Shown piece by piece: positions 17,056 through 25,972 of a stretch of DNA of 64,000 nucleotides. The DNA is taken from positions 496,001 through 560,000 of the forward strand of contig JACKKY010000002.1 in NCBI GenBank assembly GCA_024236175.1, written 5' to 3'. Source of the stretch: Novosphingobium sp. Its GTDB lineage: Bacteria; Pseudomonadota; Alphaproteobacteria; Sphingomonadales; Sphingomonadaceae. The notes beneath the pieces are model-generated. The model worked only from the letters and a program-made list of their open reading frames with translations, had not been told where the DNA came from and made no database searches. The translations under genes and the position numbers were made by a program. Every line of letters begins with the position of its first letter. Position 1 is the first letter of the stretch.

Positions 17056-18135
17056 TCAGACTCCCTGCGCCGCCGCCGCGGCATTGATACGAGCGCAGGC
17101 ATCCTCAATCTCCCCCATCTCCGTATATCGCCCAAATCCAATTCGGATAGAGGATTTCGCTTGCCTGTCGCTGAGGCCGATTGCGCGCAGTACGTGGCTT
17201 GGGCGTCCCGAACCACTGGCGCAAGCCGAACCGGCGGAGAAGGCGACATCGCGCAAGTCCGACATCAGCCGAGCCACATCGAGGCCGTCGCGGCGCACAT
17301 TCAGATTGCCGTGCCAGCGGAGCTCGGCCGAACCGTTGAGCTCCCAGCCCGCCAGCAATTCGCGAGCCCTTGCCCAGAGCGCTTCGATATGGGCGAAATC
17401 CTCTTCCATCCTTGCTGCGGAAAGCGCCGCGGCGGCTCCGAAACCGGCGCAAAGCGCGGGACTCAGCGTGCCCGAGCGCAGACCCTGCTCCTGCCCCCCG
17501 CCGTGGATCTGGGGCGCAAGATCGACGCCGTCGCGTATCCACAGGGCGCCGATCCCCTTGGGTCCGTACAGCTTGTGCGCGGAAAGCGCGACCAGGTCCG
17601 CCCCTTCCGGCGCCTGTAGCTTGCCGACGCCCTGCACCGCGTCGCACAGGAAAAGCGCACCAATCGCACGAGCCCTTTCGGCAAGGGCCCCAACCGGCTG
17701 GATCGTGCCGATTTCGTTGTTCACCTGCATGACGGCGACCAGGTCCGTCTCGTCGGGAATGGCGACATCCGCCCGAACCAGGCCCTCGCTATCGGCTTCG
17801 AGCACGGTCACGCGGGCACCGCTGGCCCGTGCCGTGTCCAGCACTGCGGCATGCTCCATCGCCGATACCGCCAGCTGCGAGGGCTTGCTCCCGAATATCG
17901 CGAGGTTGAGCGCTTCCGTCGCGCTGCCGGTGAAGACCACGCGCCCGCCCGGCGGCAGCAGCGCGGCGACCTGCTCCCTCGCCACTTCCACGGCAGCGGC
18001 AGCCGCCCGGCCGGGCCGGTGCGGGCTGTGCGGGTTGGCGAACCCCATCGCCTCGGGCCCGGACAGCCACGGCAGCATGGCCTCGCGCGCTTCGGGCGCC
18101 AGCGGCGTCGTCGCCTGGTAGTCCAGATAGATCAT
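17056..18135 (-). CDS. cysteine desulfurase, IscS/NifS family (second copy)
   Basis: A PLP enzyme taking sulfur from cysteine to a persulfide for Fe-S clusters or tRNA thiolation. It shows YLDYQATTPLAPEA at the N-terminus, the Schiff-base lysine in ALSAHKLYGPKG, and the sulfur-carrying cysteine in SAGSACASGSGRPSHVLRA. 359 residues from ATG 18135, which overlaps the stop of the upstream paralogue as ATGA. It differs clearly from that paralogue outside the motifs (for example MQVNNEIG against QHVNNETG), so this is an old pair rather than a recent duplication. Confidence 0.88.
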   Translation of the reverse strand: MIYLDYQATTPLAPEAREAMLPWLSGPEAMGFANPHSPHRPGRAAAAAVEVAREQVAALLPPGGRVVFTGSATEALNLAIFGSKPSQLAVSAMEHAAVLDTARASGARVTVLEADSEGLVRADVAIPDETDLVAVMQVNNEIGTIQPVGALAERARAIGALFLCDAVQGVGKLQAPEGADLVALSAHKLYGPKGIGALWIRDGVDLAPQIHGGGQEQGLRSGTLSPALCAGFGAAAALSAARMEEDFAHIEALWARARELLAGWELNGSAELRWHGNLNVRRDGLDVARLMSDLRDVAFSAGSACASGSGRPSHVLRAIGLSDRQAKSSIRIGFGRYTEMGEIEDACARINAAAAAQGV

Positions 18136-19238
18136 GCGACGGCCCGGCCCTTGCCGGCCATGTCCAGCCACGCTTCGAGAAAACGGCGAATGTCGCCTTC
18201 GCGGGTTTCGCGTCCGATGCTCACGCGGATGACCTCGCCGGCGGGTTTTTCCTCCATGCCCATCGCGCCGAGCACGTGGCTGACCTTGAGCGAACCCGAC
18301 GAGCAGGCGCTGCCTGCCGACACCGCAATGCCCATCGCGTCGAAGCGGATCAGTTGCGCGGCGGCGGACACGCCGGGCATGCGATAGGCGCCGATCGAGG
18401 CGATACGCTCTGCTCCGCCGCCGACTGCCTTTCCGCCGACCTCGAGAACCGCCTCTTCCAGCATCCGGCGCAAGCGAGCCGCTTCCGCCAGCCAGTCCGA
18501 CCCGGCTTCCAGCGCCGCCGCCATCGCCAGCGCCCCCGGCATGTTCTCGGTACCGGGGCGATAACCGCGTTCCTGGCCGCCCGAGGGCTCGAGCATCGCC
18601 CAGTCGCGGACCAGCAGGGCGCCGATCCCGATCGGCCCGCCGAACTTGTGCGCAGCGATCGCGATCAAGTCGGCGTCCGGCAATTCGAGCTTGCCGGCGG
18701 ACTGCGCGCAGTCCGCTACCAGCAGGCCGCCGGCAGCCCGGACCTGAGTCCCTATTTCAGCGAGCGGCTGGACCACGCCGGTCTCGTTGTTGACATGCTG
18801 GACGGCAACCAGCCCGGCCCGCGACGCCGATGACGGATCGACCTGGCCCTGGCCGTCGACGGCAAAGCGATCGACGCCTGCCGCGTGGCGCAGGACCGCT
18901 TCATGCTCGACCGTGGAAACCGCAGCCAGCGGCATCGCGGCCCGGGTAAGCGCTATGGTCAGCGCTTCGCTCGCACCGGATGTCAGGATCAGCTCGCCTT
19001 CCCAGCCCAGCGCGGCGGCTATTCTTGCGCGGGCATCTTCAAGCGCCGCGCGGGCCGCCCGACCGCGTGCATGCGGGCTCGAGGGATTGGCCCACAGCGC
19101 GAAGCCTTCAAGCATGGCTTCCCTCGCCTGCGGCAGAAGCGGCGTCGTGGCGGCATAGTCGAGATAGAGCGATTCGTCGGGCATGGGCCAAGGAGTTGTT
19201 TTCGAAGCAACTGCTTCTATATAGCGTTCAACTTTCAT
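18132..19238 (-). CDS. cysteine desulfurase, IscS/NifS family (first copy)
   Basis: 368 residues. Motifs are LYLDYAATTPLLPQA, HVNNETGVVQ, the PLP lysine in AIAAHKFGGPIG, and the active cysteine in SAGSACSSGSLKVSHVLGA. ATG 19238 is chosen over the internal ATG 19184 because AAGGGGAG stands seven bases before it, while nothing like a ribosome site precedes 19184. It heads the operon desulfurase-desulfurase-ferredoxin. No iscU, iscA, hscA or regulator gene is beside it. It is divergent from the hydrolase at 19314. Confidence 0.9.
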   Translation of the reverse strand: MKVERYIEAVASKTTPWPMPDESLYLDYAATTPLLPQAREAMLEGFALWANPSSPHARGRAARAALEDARARIAAALGWEGELILTSGASEALTIALTRAAMPLAAVSTVEHEAVLRHAAGVDRFAVDGQGQVDPSSASRAGLVAVQHVNNETGVVQPLAEIGTQVRAAGGLLVADCAQSAGKLELPDADLIAIAAHKFGGPIGIGALLVRDWAMLEPSGGQERGYRPGTENMPGALAMAAALEAGSDWLAEAARLRRMLEEAVLEVGGKAVGGGAERIASIGAYRMPGVSAAAQLIRFDAMGIAVSAGSACSSGSLKVSHVLGAMGMEEKPAGEVIRVSIGRETREGDIRRFLEAWLDMAGKGRAVA

Positions 19239-19313
19239 TCACACTCCCCTTGCGGTGCGGCCAACAACCTATTGACGCCGCTAGGGCATTTCAGGATTGC
19301 CAGGTTAGCAAAC

Positions 19314-19970
19314 ATGCCCGCAGTCATTTTTCCCGGTCCCGAAGGCCGCCTCGAAGGACGTTTTCAGCCCGGTCCGCGCCCGCGCGCGCCGGTGGCAATG
19401 ATCCTTCATCCCCATCCGCAAGCCGGCGGCACGATGAACGACCGGATCACCCAGTCGCTCTACAAGACGTTCACCAATCGCGGTTTCGCCACGCTGCGCT
19501 TTAACTTCCGCGGCGTCGGCCGCAGCCAGGGCAGCTTCGACAACGGTATCGGCGAGCTTTCCGATGCCGCAGCGGCGCTCGACTGGGTGCAATCGATCCA
19601 TGCCGAGGCATCGACCACCTGGATCGCGGGCTACAGCTTCGGCGCCCTGATCGGCATGCAGTTGCTTATGCGCAGGCCGGAAATCCGGGGCTTCATCTCG
19701 ATCGCCCCGCCGGCGAACATGTACGATTTCAGCTTCCTGGCGCCCTGCCCTGCGTCGGGCATCATCGTCCAGGGAACGGCCGACACGGTGGTGACGCCGA
19801 ACGCCGTCCAGAAGCTGGTCGACAAGCTGCGCACGCAGAAGCACATCACGATCCATCACGACGAGATTCCCCGCGCCAACCACTTCTTCGAGAACGAACT
19901 CGACGAGATGATGCGCTCGGTGGACAATTATCTCGACATGCGGCTGTCGCCCGACTGCCCGATCAAGTGA
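19314..19970 (+). CDS. alpha/beta hydrolase, COG2945-like
   Basis: 218 residues. The motifs are MILHPHPQAGGTMND (oxyanion region), TLRFNFRGVGRSQG, the nucleophile elbow AGYSFGALIGMQ, an acid in VQGTADTVV, and a late His in PRANHFFENELDE. This belongs to the alpha/beta hydrolase group often annotated as a hydrolase of the serine peptidase clan. The substrate is unknown. It sits directly opposite the cysteine desulfurase operon. Confidence 0.8.
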   Translation: MPAVIFPGPEGRLEGRFQPGPRPRAPVAMILHPHPQAGGTMNDRITQSLYKTFTNRGFATLRFNFRGVGRSQGSFDNGIGELSDAAAALDWVQSIHAEASTTWIAGYSFGALIGMQLLMRRPEIRGFISIAPPANMYDFSFLAPCPASGIIVQGTADTVVTPNAVQKLVDKLRTQKHITIHHDEIPRANHFFENELDEMMRSVDNYLDMRLSPDCPIK

Positions 19971-20006
19971 CGGCACGCGCTGCTTCGCCGGCAGCGCTTG
20001 CAATTC

Positions 20007-20207
20007 CTATTCCGGAAGCCGGTCGACCGGCGCTTCCCCGCTGGAGTCGGGCAGCGTCCAGATCGCGACGTTGACCGCGACAACCGCGGCCAGCACCAGC
20101 ATCAGCACGACTTGCCTTCGCGAACCGCCGCGCCGCCGCAACCAGAACGCGCCGGCAACGAGCGCGATCGCGGTCAGGACCATCAGGGAAAGTGCAGCGT
20201 TTGTCAT
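20007..20207 (-). CDS. small two-helix membrane protein, hypothetical
   Basis: 66 residues with two hydrophobic helices (about residues 4-22 and 33-52) separated by a basic turn RRRGGSRRQ, and a short acidic tail. The basic turn predicts both ends outside and the loop inside the cell. No family is recognised. It lies 29 bases downstream of the DUF937-like gene on the same strand and may be its operon partner. Confidence 0.55.
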   Translation of the reverse strand: MTNAALSLMVLTAIALVAGAFWLRRRGGSRRQVVLMLVLAAVVAVNVAIWTLPDSSGEAPVDRLPE

Positions 20208-20236
20208 GGACGGTCGCGGTTCCCGGGAGTTGGGCT

Positions 20237-20710
20237 TCAGATCTTCCTGTCCTTGACCAGCAGGTCAAGCGCCCAGTGGAGACCGTCTCCATCGCCGCTC
20301 CCGCCGGCGCGAGCCGCGACATAGCCGCACATGAGCATAGCCAGCAGCGGCAGGATATTCTCGACGACGTCCTGGTCGACACCACTTTGCTCCGCGATCG
20401 CACCGGGAATCGGACGGCCTATCGCCCTGTTGTCGCAGATCTGCTCGAAGATCGCGTCTGCCGGTTCGAGGCTGATCGCCTCATGCCCCATGATCTCGGC
20501 GGCGAGGCGCCCGCCACCCAGCTCCTCGAGAACGCCAAGCAGGCTCTTGACGCCGACTTCCTCACCGCCCTCGTTCTCTACAAAAATACGCAGGCAGGCC
20601 AGCAATTCAGGAATCAGCGCTTCGGAGGCGGCCGAAACGCTAGCCGGAGAATAGCCGCTCCGCCGCACGAGAGCTTCGATGCCCCCGCTGCGACGGAGTG
20701 TCGCAAACAT
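20237..20710 (-). CDS. DUF937-like protein
   Basis: 157 residues, soluble, alpha-helical. It contains GGIEALVRRSGYSPASV, LGVLEELGGGRLAAEI and a late hydrophobic stretch (ILPLLAMLMCGYVAARAGG), resembling DUF937 proteins. Function unknown. The start is set at ATG 20710: a full AGGAGG ribosome site stands 11 bases upstream, while the in-frame ATG at 20743 has none. It follows a shorter YidB/DUF937-like gene on the same strand after 158 bases. Confidence 0.6.
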   Translation of the reverse strand: MFATLRRSGGIEALVRRSGYSPASVSAASEALIPELLACLRIFVENEGGEEVGVKSLLGVLEELGGGRLAAEIMGHEAISLEPADAIFEQICDNRAIGRPIPGAIAEQSGVDQDVVENILPLLAMLMCGYVAARAGGSGDGDGLHWALDLLVKDRKI

Positions 20711-20868
20711 GTTCAACCGCGCCTCCTGAATGCCTTGCGGCAAGGCTATATTTGCGACCCCGATCCCTTGGTAAACGATTCCGGACCGGTTTTGGAAGTC
20801 TCTTCCCCCTAAACCGCGGCCGCCACAGCGGTATCCTCACCCATCATCCGCATTAGTGCCTGGAACCT

Positions 20869-21228
20869 CTAATTTTTTCCGAAGAGCTTCCCCGCCATGC
20901 CCGCAATATCGTTAAGCGGGTTGCCGTCGCCATCGCGATCCAGCATGTCGAGAATGCCTGCAGCCTTGGGGTTGTCCCTGAGCTGCTCGCTGATCTGGCC
21001 CAGTGCGCCCTCGCCGCCGATCTGATCGAGGATCTGTCCCAGCATTCCGCTGTCGATGCCGGTCTGCGCCGATGCCGACTGAATGGTGTCGCCCGGTTCG
21101 GGATGGGCCTTGCCCAGGGCGGCGACGGCCTTTTCCGCCAGTGCCGGATCGATGCCGAATTTCTCGGCAATGCCGCCGATCGCGCCCTCGGAACCGCCCT
21201 GCCCGAGAATGCTGTCCAGAATGCTCAT
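20869..21228 (-). CDS. YidB/DUF937-like protein
   Basis: 119 residues. It opens SILDSILGQGGSEGAIGGIA and continues with AVAALGKAHPEPGDTI and LDQIGGEGALGQISEQL. A calcium-loop-like DRDGDGNPLND follows near residue 100. This fits the YidB/DUF937 group, whose role is unknown. A good ribosome site (AGGAG, eight bases) precedes the ATG. The neighbouring minus-strand gene looks like a more diverged relative. Confidence 0.65.
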   Translation of the reverse strand: MSILDSILGQGGSEGAIGGIAEKFGIDPALAEKAVAALGKAHPEPGDTIQSASAQTGIDSGMLGQILDQIGGEGALGQISEQLRDNPKAAGILDMLDRDGDGNPLNDIAGMAGKLFGKN

Positions 21229-21315
21229 CGATAGATCTCCTGCTGCGAAAAGCAGGATATTACCGCTTCAGCGGCGCATTACCACGACAATCGGACAGGA
21301 GGGCCGCGCTGCGGC

Positions 21316-22932
21316 TCAGGCCGCGACGGGAGCCGCGCGGCGCACGCCTTCGTCAACGTGTTCTTCGAACTGGCCGAAGTTGGCGATGAACTGGTGGACA
21401 AGCGCCTGAGCGGTCTGGTCGTACTCCTCGGGATCGGCCCATGCGCTGCGCGGATCGAGAAGCTTCGTCTCAACGCCCGGCACGGCGACCGGAACCTCGA
21501 ACCCGAAATAGGGATCCTCGCGGAACTCGACGTTGTTCAGGCTGCCGTCGAGCGCCGCATTGAGCAGCGCGCGGGTCGCCTTGATCGGCATGCGATCGAT
21601 GCCGTCCATGGTCGCTTTCCCGCCGGTCCAGCCGGTATTGACGAGCCAGCACTTGGCGCCGCCCTTGGCGATCCGCTCCTTGAGCAGGTTGCCGTAGACG
21701 GAGGGATGACGAGGCATGAAGGGAGCGCCGAAGCAGGTCGAGAACGTCGCCTGCGGCTCGGTCACGCCGATCTCGGTGCCGGCTACCTTCGCGGTATAGC
21801 CGGACAGGAAGTGATACATCGCCTGATCCGGGGTCAGCCTGGCGATCGGCGGCAGCACGCCGAAGGCGTCCGCGGTCAGCATGATGATGTTCGCCGGAAC
21901 CGGCCCCATGTTCTTTTCGGAAGCGTTGGGGATGAAGTTGATCGGATAGGCGCCGCGCGAATTCTCGGCGAGCGAGTTGTCGTCAAGGTCGAGTCGGCGG
22001 GTCGCCGGATCGATGACCACATTTTCCAGAACCGTGCCGAAACGCCGTGTCGTGGCGTAGATTTCCGGTTCTGCTTCCTCGGAAAGGCGGATCATCTTGG
22101 CGTAGCAGCCGCCTTCGAAATTGAACACGGCGGTATCCGACCAGCCGTGCTCGTCGTCGCCGATCAGCGTGCGGCTGGCGTCGGCGGACAGCGTCGTCTT
22201 GCCGGTGCCCGAAAGGCCGAAGAACACCGCGGTCCGGCCATCGTTGCCGATATTGGCGGAACAATGCATCGGCATGACGCCCTTGGTCGGCAACAGGTAA
22301 TTGAGGATGCCGAACACGCTCTTCTTCATTTCGCCGGCGTAGGCGGTGCCACCGATCAGGATCAGCTTCTCGCTGAAATTGACGGCGATGACCGTTTCCG
22401 AACGGCAGCCGTGGCGAGCCGGATCGGCGCGGAAGCTGGGCAGGTCGATGATCGTGTACTCGGGAACGAAACCGCCGAGTTCATGCGCTTCCGGACGGAC
22501 CAGCAGCGTACGGATGAAGAGGTTGTGCCAGGCGAGCTCGTTGATGACGCGAACATTGACGCGGTGCTCCGGCTGGGAGCCGCCGAAAAGATCCGCCACG
22601 TAAAGCTGCTGCTTGTCCGAGAGCGCCGCGAGGAAATCTTCCTTCAGCGCAGCGAAATGCTCGGGCGACATCGGCACGTTGGTCTTGCCCCACCACACCG
22701 TATCGATCGTCTCGTCATCGCGCACGATGAACTTGTCCTTGGCTGAACGCCCGGTGTGCTCACCGGTTGCGACCACCAGCGGACCGTCGGCGGCGAGCAT
22801 GCCTTCGCCATTCGTAACTGCGTGTTCTACCAGCGGCGCCGTGCCGAGATTGGCGTGGATGACGGCGCCGGTGGCAATGCCCTGACGGTCGAGCGGATAA
22901 GAAAGCGAAGCGGTGGTCAACGTTATCTCCAT
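21316..22932 (-). CDS. pckA: phosphoenolpyruvate carboxykinase (ATP)
   Basis: Converts oxaloacetate and ATP to phosphoenolpyruvate, the entry to gluconeogenesis. 538 residues. The P-loop region reads FFGLSGTGKTTLSAD, preceded by the substrate and metal region (KKSVFGILNYLLP, MPMHCSANIG) and followed by NFEGGCYAKMIRLS. RSAKDKF near the N-terminus is also diagnostic. ATG 22932 fits the family start; the open frame extends 26 codons further up. It is divergent from chvI, the standard arrangement in alphaproteobacteria, where ChvI-type regulators control pckA. Confidence 0.95.
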   Translation of the reverse strand: MEITLTTASLSYPLDRQGIATGAVIHANLGTAPLVEHAVTNGEGMLAADGPLVVATGEHTGRSAKDKFIVRDDETIDTVWWGKTNVPMSPEHFAALKEDFLAALSDKQQLYVADLFGGSQPEHRVNVRVINELAWHNLFIRTLLVRPEAHELGGFVPEYTIIDLPSFRADPARHGCRSETVIAVNFSEKLILIGGTAYAGEMKKSVFGILNYLLPTKGVMPMHCSANIGNDGRTAVFFGLSGTGKTTLSADASRTLIGDDEHGWSDTAVFNFEGGCYAKMIRLSEEAEPEIYATTRRFGTVLENVVIDPATRRLDLDDNSLAENSRGAYPINFIPNASEKNMGPVPANIIMLTADAFGVLPPIARLTPDQAMYHFLSGYTAKVAGTEIGVTEPQATFSTCFGAPFMPRHPSVYGNLLKERIAKGGAKCWLVNTGWTGGKATMDGIDRMPIKATRALLNAALDGSLNNVEFREDPYFGFEVPVAVPGVETKLLDPRSAWADPEEYDQTAQALVHQFIANFGQFEEHVDEGVRRAAPVAA

Positions 22933-23041
22933 GGGAGCCCGCGAACTTGGAAAAGCCCGCCGGCCGTCGTGCACAAACATGCGAGAATCGAGGCGCGCAT
23001 AATCGAGCAACGGAATTTCGTCAATTTTCTGGGTCGAACCA

Positions 23042-23051
23042 TTGTCGACAA
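23042..23051. promoter_or_regulatory. palindrome between pckA and chvI
   Basis: TTGTCGACAA is a perfect ten-base palindrome in the 220-base gap between the divergent pckA and chvI genes, 111 bases from the chvI start. It could be an operator for a dimeric regulator. No second copy was spotted, so this is a suggestion only. The rest of the gap holds no clear promoter. Confidence 0.25.
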
Positions 23052-23152
23052 CCTCTTTATGAACTGTTGCCGCGCGTCGGCCACGCGTTGTCAGTCGCGC
23101 AGCGAGGCGTTACCTCTCATACGCTCTAACCGGGACAAACGCCAAGGTAACA

Positions 23153-23923
23153 ATGGCCGAACCGCCACCAGATCAGATGTTGACGAAACAGGGCGATATT
23201 GCCCAGCAATCAAGGCAGCAATGCATTGCCCTGGTCGACGACGACCGCAACATCCTGACCACCGTTTCCATCGCCCTGCAGGCCGAGGGTTTCGCGACCC
23301 GCGTCTATGCGGATGGCGACACGGCCTTGCGCGCGCTGCTCGACAATCCGCCCGATCTCGCGATCTTCGATATCAAGATGCCGAGGATGGACGGACTGCA
23401 GCTTCTCCAGAAACTGCGCGAGAAATCGGCGCTGCCGGTGATCTTCCTCACGTCGAAGGACGAAGAGCCGGACGAGGCGCTCGGGCTGGCGCTGGGCGCG
23501 GACGACTACATCGCCAAACCCTTCAGCCAGCGCCTGCTGGTTGCGCGCATCCGCGCGATCCTGCGGCGCAGCGAACTGGTGCGCTCGGAATCCGATGACA
23601 AGCCGCAGGAAGGCGTGCCCGAGCCCGTGGCCAGGGGCAGGCTGGTGATGGACCCCGCCAGGCATCGCGTGACCTGGGACGGCAAGCCGGTTTCGCTGAC
23701 CGTATCCGAATTCCTGATCCTTGAGGCGATGGCCATGCGCCCGGGCGTGGTGAAGAGCCGCAACCAGCTTATGGATGCCGCCTACAGCGAGGACGTCTTC
23801 GTCGACGACCGCACGATCGACAGCCACATCAAGCGCCTGCGCCGCAAGTTCCGCGCCGTCGATCCGGAATTTGCCGCGATCGATACGCTCTACGGCGCCG
23901 GCTATTCGTTCACCGATGACTGA
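23153..23923 (+). CDS. chvI: response regulator ChvI, OmpR family
   Basis: 256 residues. The receiver domain begins CIALVDDDRNILTTVS; the phosphoacceptor is Asp73 in AIFDIKMPRMDG, with FLTSKDEE and GADDYIAKPF completing the pocket. The C-terminal winged helix (VVKSRNQLMDAAY, then VDDRTIDSHIKRLRRKFR) binds DNA. With ChvG it forms an acid- and envelope-stress two-component system that also controls carbon metabolism. ATG 23153 has AAGG six bases before it. It overlaps chvG by eight bases. Confidence 0.9.
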   Translation: MAEPPPDQMLTKQGDIAQQSRQQCIALVDDDRNILTTVSIALQAEGFATRVYADGDTALRALLDNPPDLAIFDIKMPRMDGLQLLQKLREKSALPVIFLTSKDEEPDEALGLALGADDYIAKPFSQRLLVARIRAILRRSELVRSESDDKPQEGVPEPVARGRLVMDPARHRVTWDGKPVSLTVSEFLILEAMAMRPGVVKSRNQLMDAAYSEDVFVDDRTIDSHIKRLRRKFRAVDPEFAAIDTLYGAGYSFTDD

Positions 23924-25481
23924 AACGCGAACGGGCTCGGCTCGCGATCGCCTGCTTGCGGCGAGGCCCGTCTCTCTGACTGCCCGCATTCTCGCCGTGA
24001 ACATCATCGCGCTGGGCCTGCTCGCAGGCAGCCTTTTCTATATCGACAACTACCGCAACCAGTTGCTCGCCGAGCGTTTCAGCCTTGCCCAGGCGGAAGC
24101 CGAGATCACTGCCGACGCCCTCGCCGGAGCGTCCAAGGTCCAGCGCGTTGCGCTGCTGACCAAGATCGGGGCAGACAGGTCGCTGCGGCTGCGCCTCTAC
24201 GATGGCGACGGCGCCATGCTGGCCGACAGTTTCGAACTGGCCGATCCGTCGTTCAGCTTCATCGATCCCGAAAGCGAGCCGTGGTACCAGCATGCCGCCC
24301 GCGCCCTCGACCGGGGTATGGATTTCCTGCTCGGCGCCCCGCCGATTCCCGACTACCGGGACCCCGAGACGCCGGGCGCAGAGGCATGGCCCGAAATCAC
24401 GGAAGCCATCGATCAGGGCGGCACCTCCGTCCGGCAGCGCCTTGCGCCGGACCGGACTCCGGTGATTACCGCGGCCGCGCTTGTCGGAGAAGACGGCGAA
24501 GTCCTGCTGACCACGCGCAACGCGACCGACATCACCCAGAACGTGCGCGACGCCCGCCAGACGCTGGCGATCATCGTCGGCGCAGCGCTTGTCATCTCGA
24601 TCCTGCTTTCGCTGTTCCTCGCGCGCACGATCGTCCAGCCGCTGCGCACGCTCGTGCGCGCAGCGGTCCGGGTCCGGCTCGGGCGCGACCGCGAAGTCGT
24701 CGTGCCCCGACTGCCCGACCGCGGCGACGAGATCGGACTGCTGGCCCGCGCCATTTCCGACATGACCGCGGCGCTGCGTCAGCGCATCGATGCCGTCGAA
24801 AGCTTCGCTGCGGATGTCGCGCATGAGCTCAAGAACCCGCTTGCGTCCCTGCGCAGCGCGCTCGAATCGCTGACGAAAGTCGATGATCCCCAGCTGCGGC
24901 GCCAGTTGACCGACATCGCCGCCCACGACGTGCAGCGGATCGACTGGCTGGTCACGGAAATCGCCGATGCCAGCAGGATCGACGCGGAGCTGAGCCGCGC
25001 GACATTCGAGGCGGTGGACATGGTCAAGCTGGTTACAGCCCTCGTCGGCGAACGCGAGAATCGCGGAGTCGGCGGCACATGCAAGATCGTCGTTTCCCGC
25101 AAGGGCGACTCCGACATGCGCGTCGCCGGGGTCGCCACCAGGCTGGAACGAGTCCTGGAAAACCTGCTCGACAATGCCGCGTCCTTCTCACCCGACGGCG
25201 CGCCCGTCGAAGTGGAGCTGGCACGCGACGAGGACCTGGTCGAGATTTCGGTATCCGACCATGGCCCCGGCATTCCCGGCGATTCCCGGGAGAAGGTCTT
25301 CGAACGCTTCCATTCGCTGCGCCCCGCCAGCGAGGATTTCGGCAGCCACAGCGGCCTTGGCCTCGCGATCGCGCGCACGATCGTCGAAGCGCATGACGGC
25401 AGCCTGACCGCACAGGACCGTGCCGACGGCAGGCCCGGCGCTCGGCTCGTCATCACGCTTCCCGCCTGGGAGGAAGAGTAG
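23916..25481 (+). CDS. chvG: sensor histidine kinase ChvG
   Basis: 521 residues in the inner membrane. A first transmembrane helix (LTARILAVNIIALGLLAGSL) is followed by a periplasmic sensor of about 190 residues. A second helix comes near residues 210-232, then HAMP, then the kinase core. Phosphoacceptor His303 lies in FAADVAHELKNPLASLRSA; the ATP lobe has ENLLDNAASFSP, DHGPGIP and GLGLAIARTI. The frame is open further upstream inside chvI, but ATG 23916, overlapping the chvI end by eight bases, fits the family start. Confidence 0.9.
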   Translation: MTETRTGSARDRLLAARPVSLTARILAVNIIALGLLAGSLFYIDNYRNQLLAERFSLAQAEAEITADALAGASKVQRVALLTKIGADRSLRLRLYDGDGAMLADSFELADPSFSFIDPESEPWYQHAARALDRGMDFLLGAPPIPDYRDPETPGAEAWPEITEAIDQGGTSVRQRLAPDRTPVITAAALVGEDGEVLLTTRNATDITQNVRDARQTLAIIVGAALVISILLSLFLARTIVQPLRTLVRAAVRVRLGRDREVVVPRLPDRGDEIGLLARAISDMTAALRQRIDAVESFAADVAHELKNPLASLRSALESLTKVDDPQLRRQLTDIAAHDVQRIDWLVTEIADASRIDAELSRATFEAVDMVKLVTALVGERENRGVGGTCKIVVSRKGDSDMRVAGVATRLERVLENLLDNAASFSPDGAPVEVELARDEDLVEISVSDHGPGIPGDSREKVFERFHSLRPASEDFGSHSGLGLAIARTIVEAHDGSLTAQDRADGRPGARLVITLPAWEEE

Positions 25482-25903
25482 TGCTGGCCCTCCAGGCTAG
25501 CTGCGTTGCCATCGGCGAGCGGGGATTGCTCATCGAAGGGCCTCCGGGCAGCGGCAAGTCAGGCCTCGCGCTGGCGCTGATCGACAGGGGCGCGGTCCTG
25601 GTCGGCGACGATTCGCTGATGGTCGAGGCAGATGCCGGGCGGCTGGTCGCCCGGCCGCATCCGCAAACGCGTGGCCTGCTTGAAGTCCGCAATCTCGGCC
25701 TCGTCCGCATGCCGGTTTGCGAACAGGTGCCCGTATCGCTCGTCGTCAGGCTCGACGAGGCGGCAGCCCGCTATATCGAGGAACCGGACACGGCGCTGAT
25801 CGAAGCGGTGCCCATCCCGCTGGTTCGCCTGTGGCCCGAAAGCCAGTCCCTGGTCCTCAAGGCCGAACTTGCGCTGGAGCGATTCGGCCTCGCCGCCCGC
25901 TGA
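25481..25903 (+). CDS. hprK: HPr kinase/phosphorylase, short form
   Basis: 140 residues, comprising only the catalytic C-terminal domain, as usual in alphaproteobacteria. Walker A is GPPGSGKS (residues 20-27), and GDDSLMVEA supplies the following catalytic acid. It phosphorylates or dephosphorylates the regulatory serine of HPr encoded two genes downstream. Start is GTG 25481, whose first base is the last base of the chvG TAG stop; AGGAAGA stands just before. Confidence 0.88.
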   Translation: MLALQASCVAIGERGLLIEGPPGSGKSGLALALIDRGAVLVGDDSLMVEADAGRLVARPHPQTRGLLEVRNLGLVRMPVCEQVPVSLVVRLDEAAARYIEEPDTALIEAVPIPLVRLWPESQSLVLKAELALERFGLAAR

Positions 25904-25972
25904 GTGCCGCAATCGGACAATTCTCGACGGCCTCTTCCCTTTCTCTCGGCACAGGCGCAAAAGCGTTCGCCC

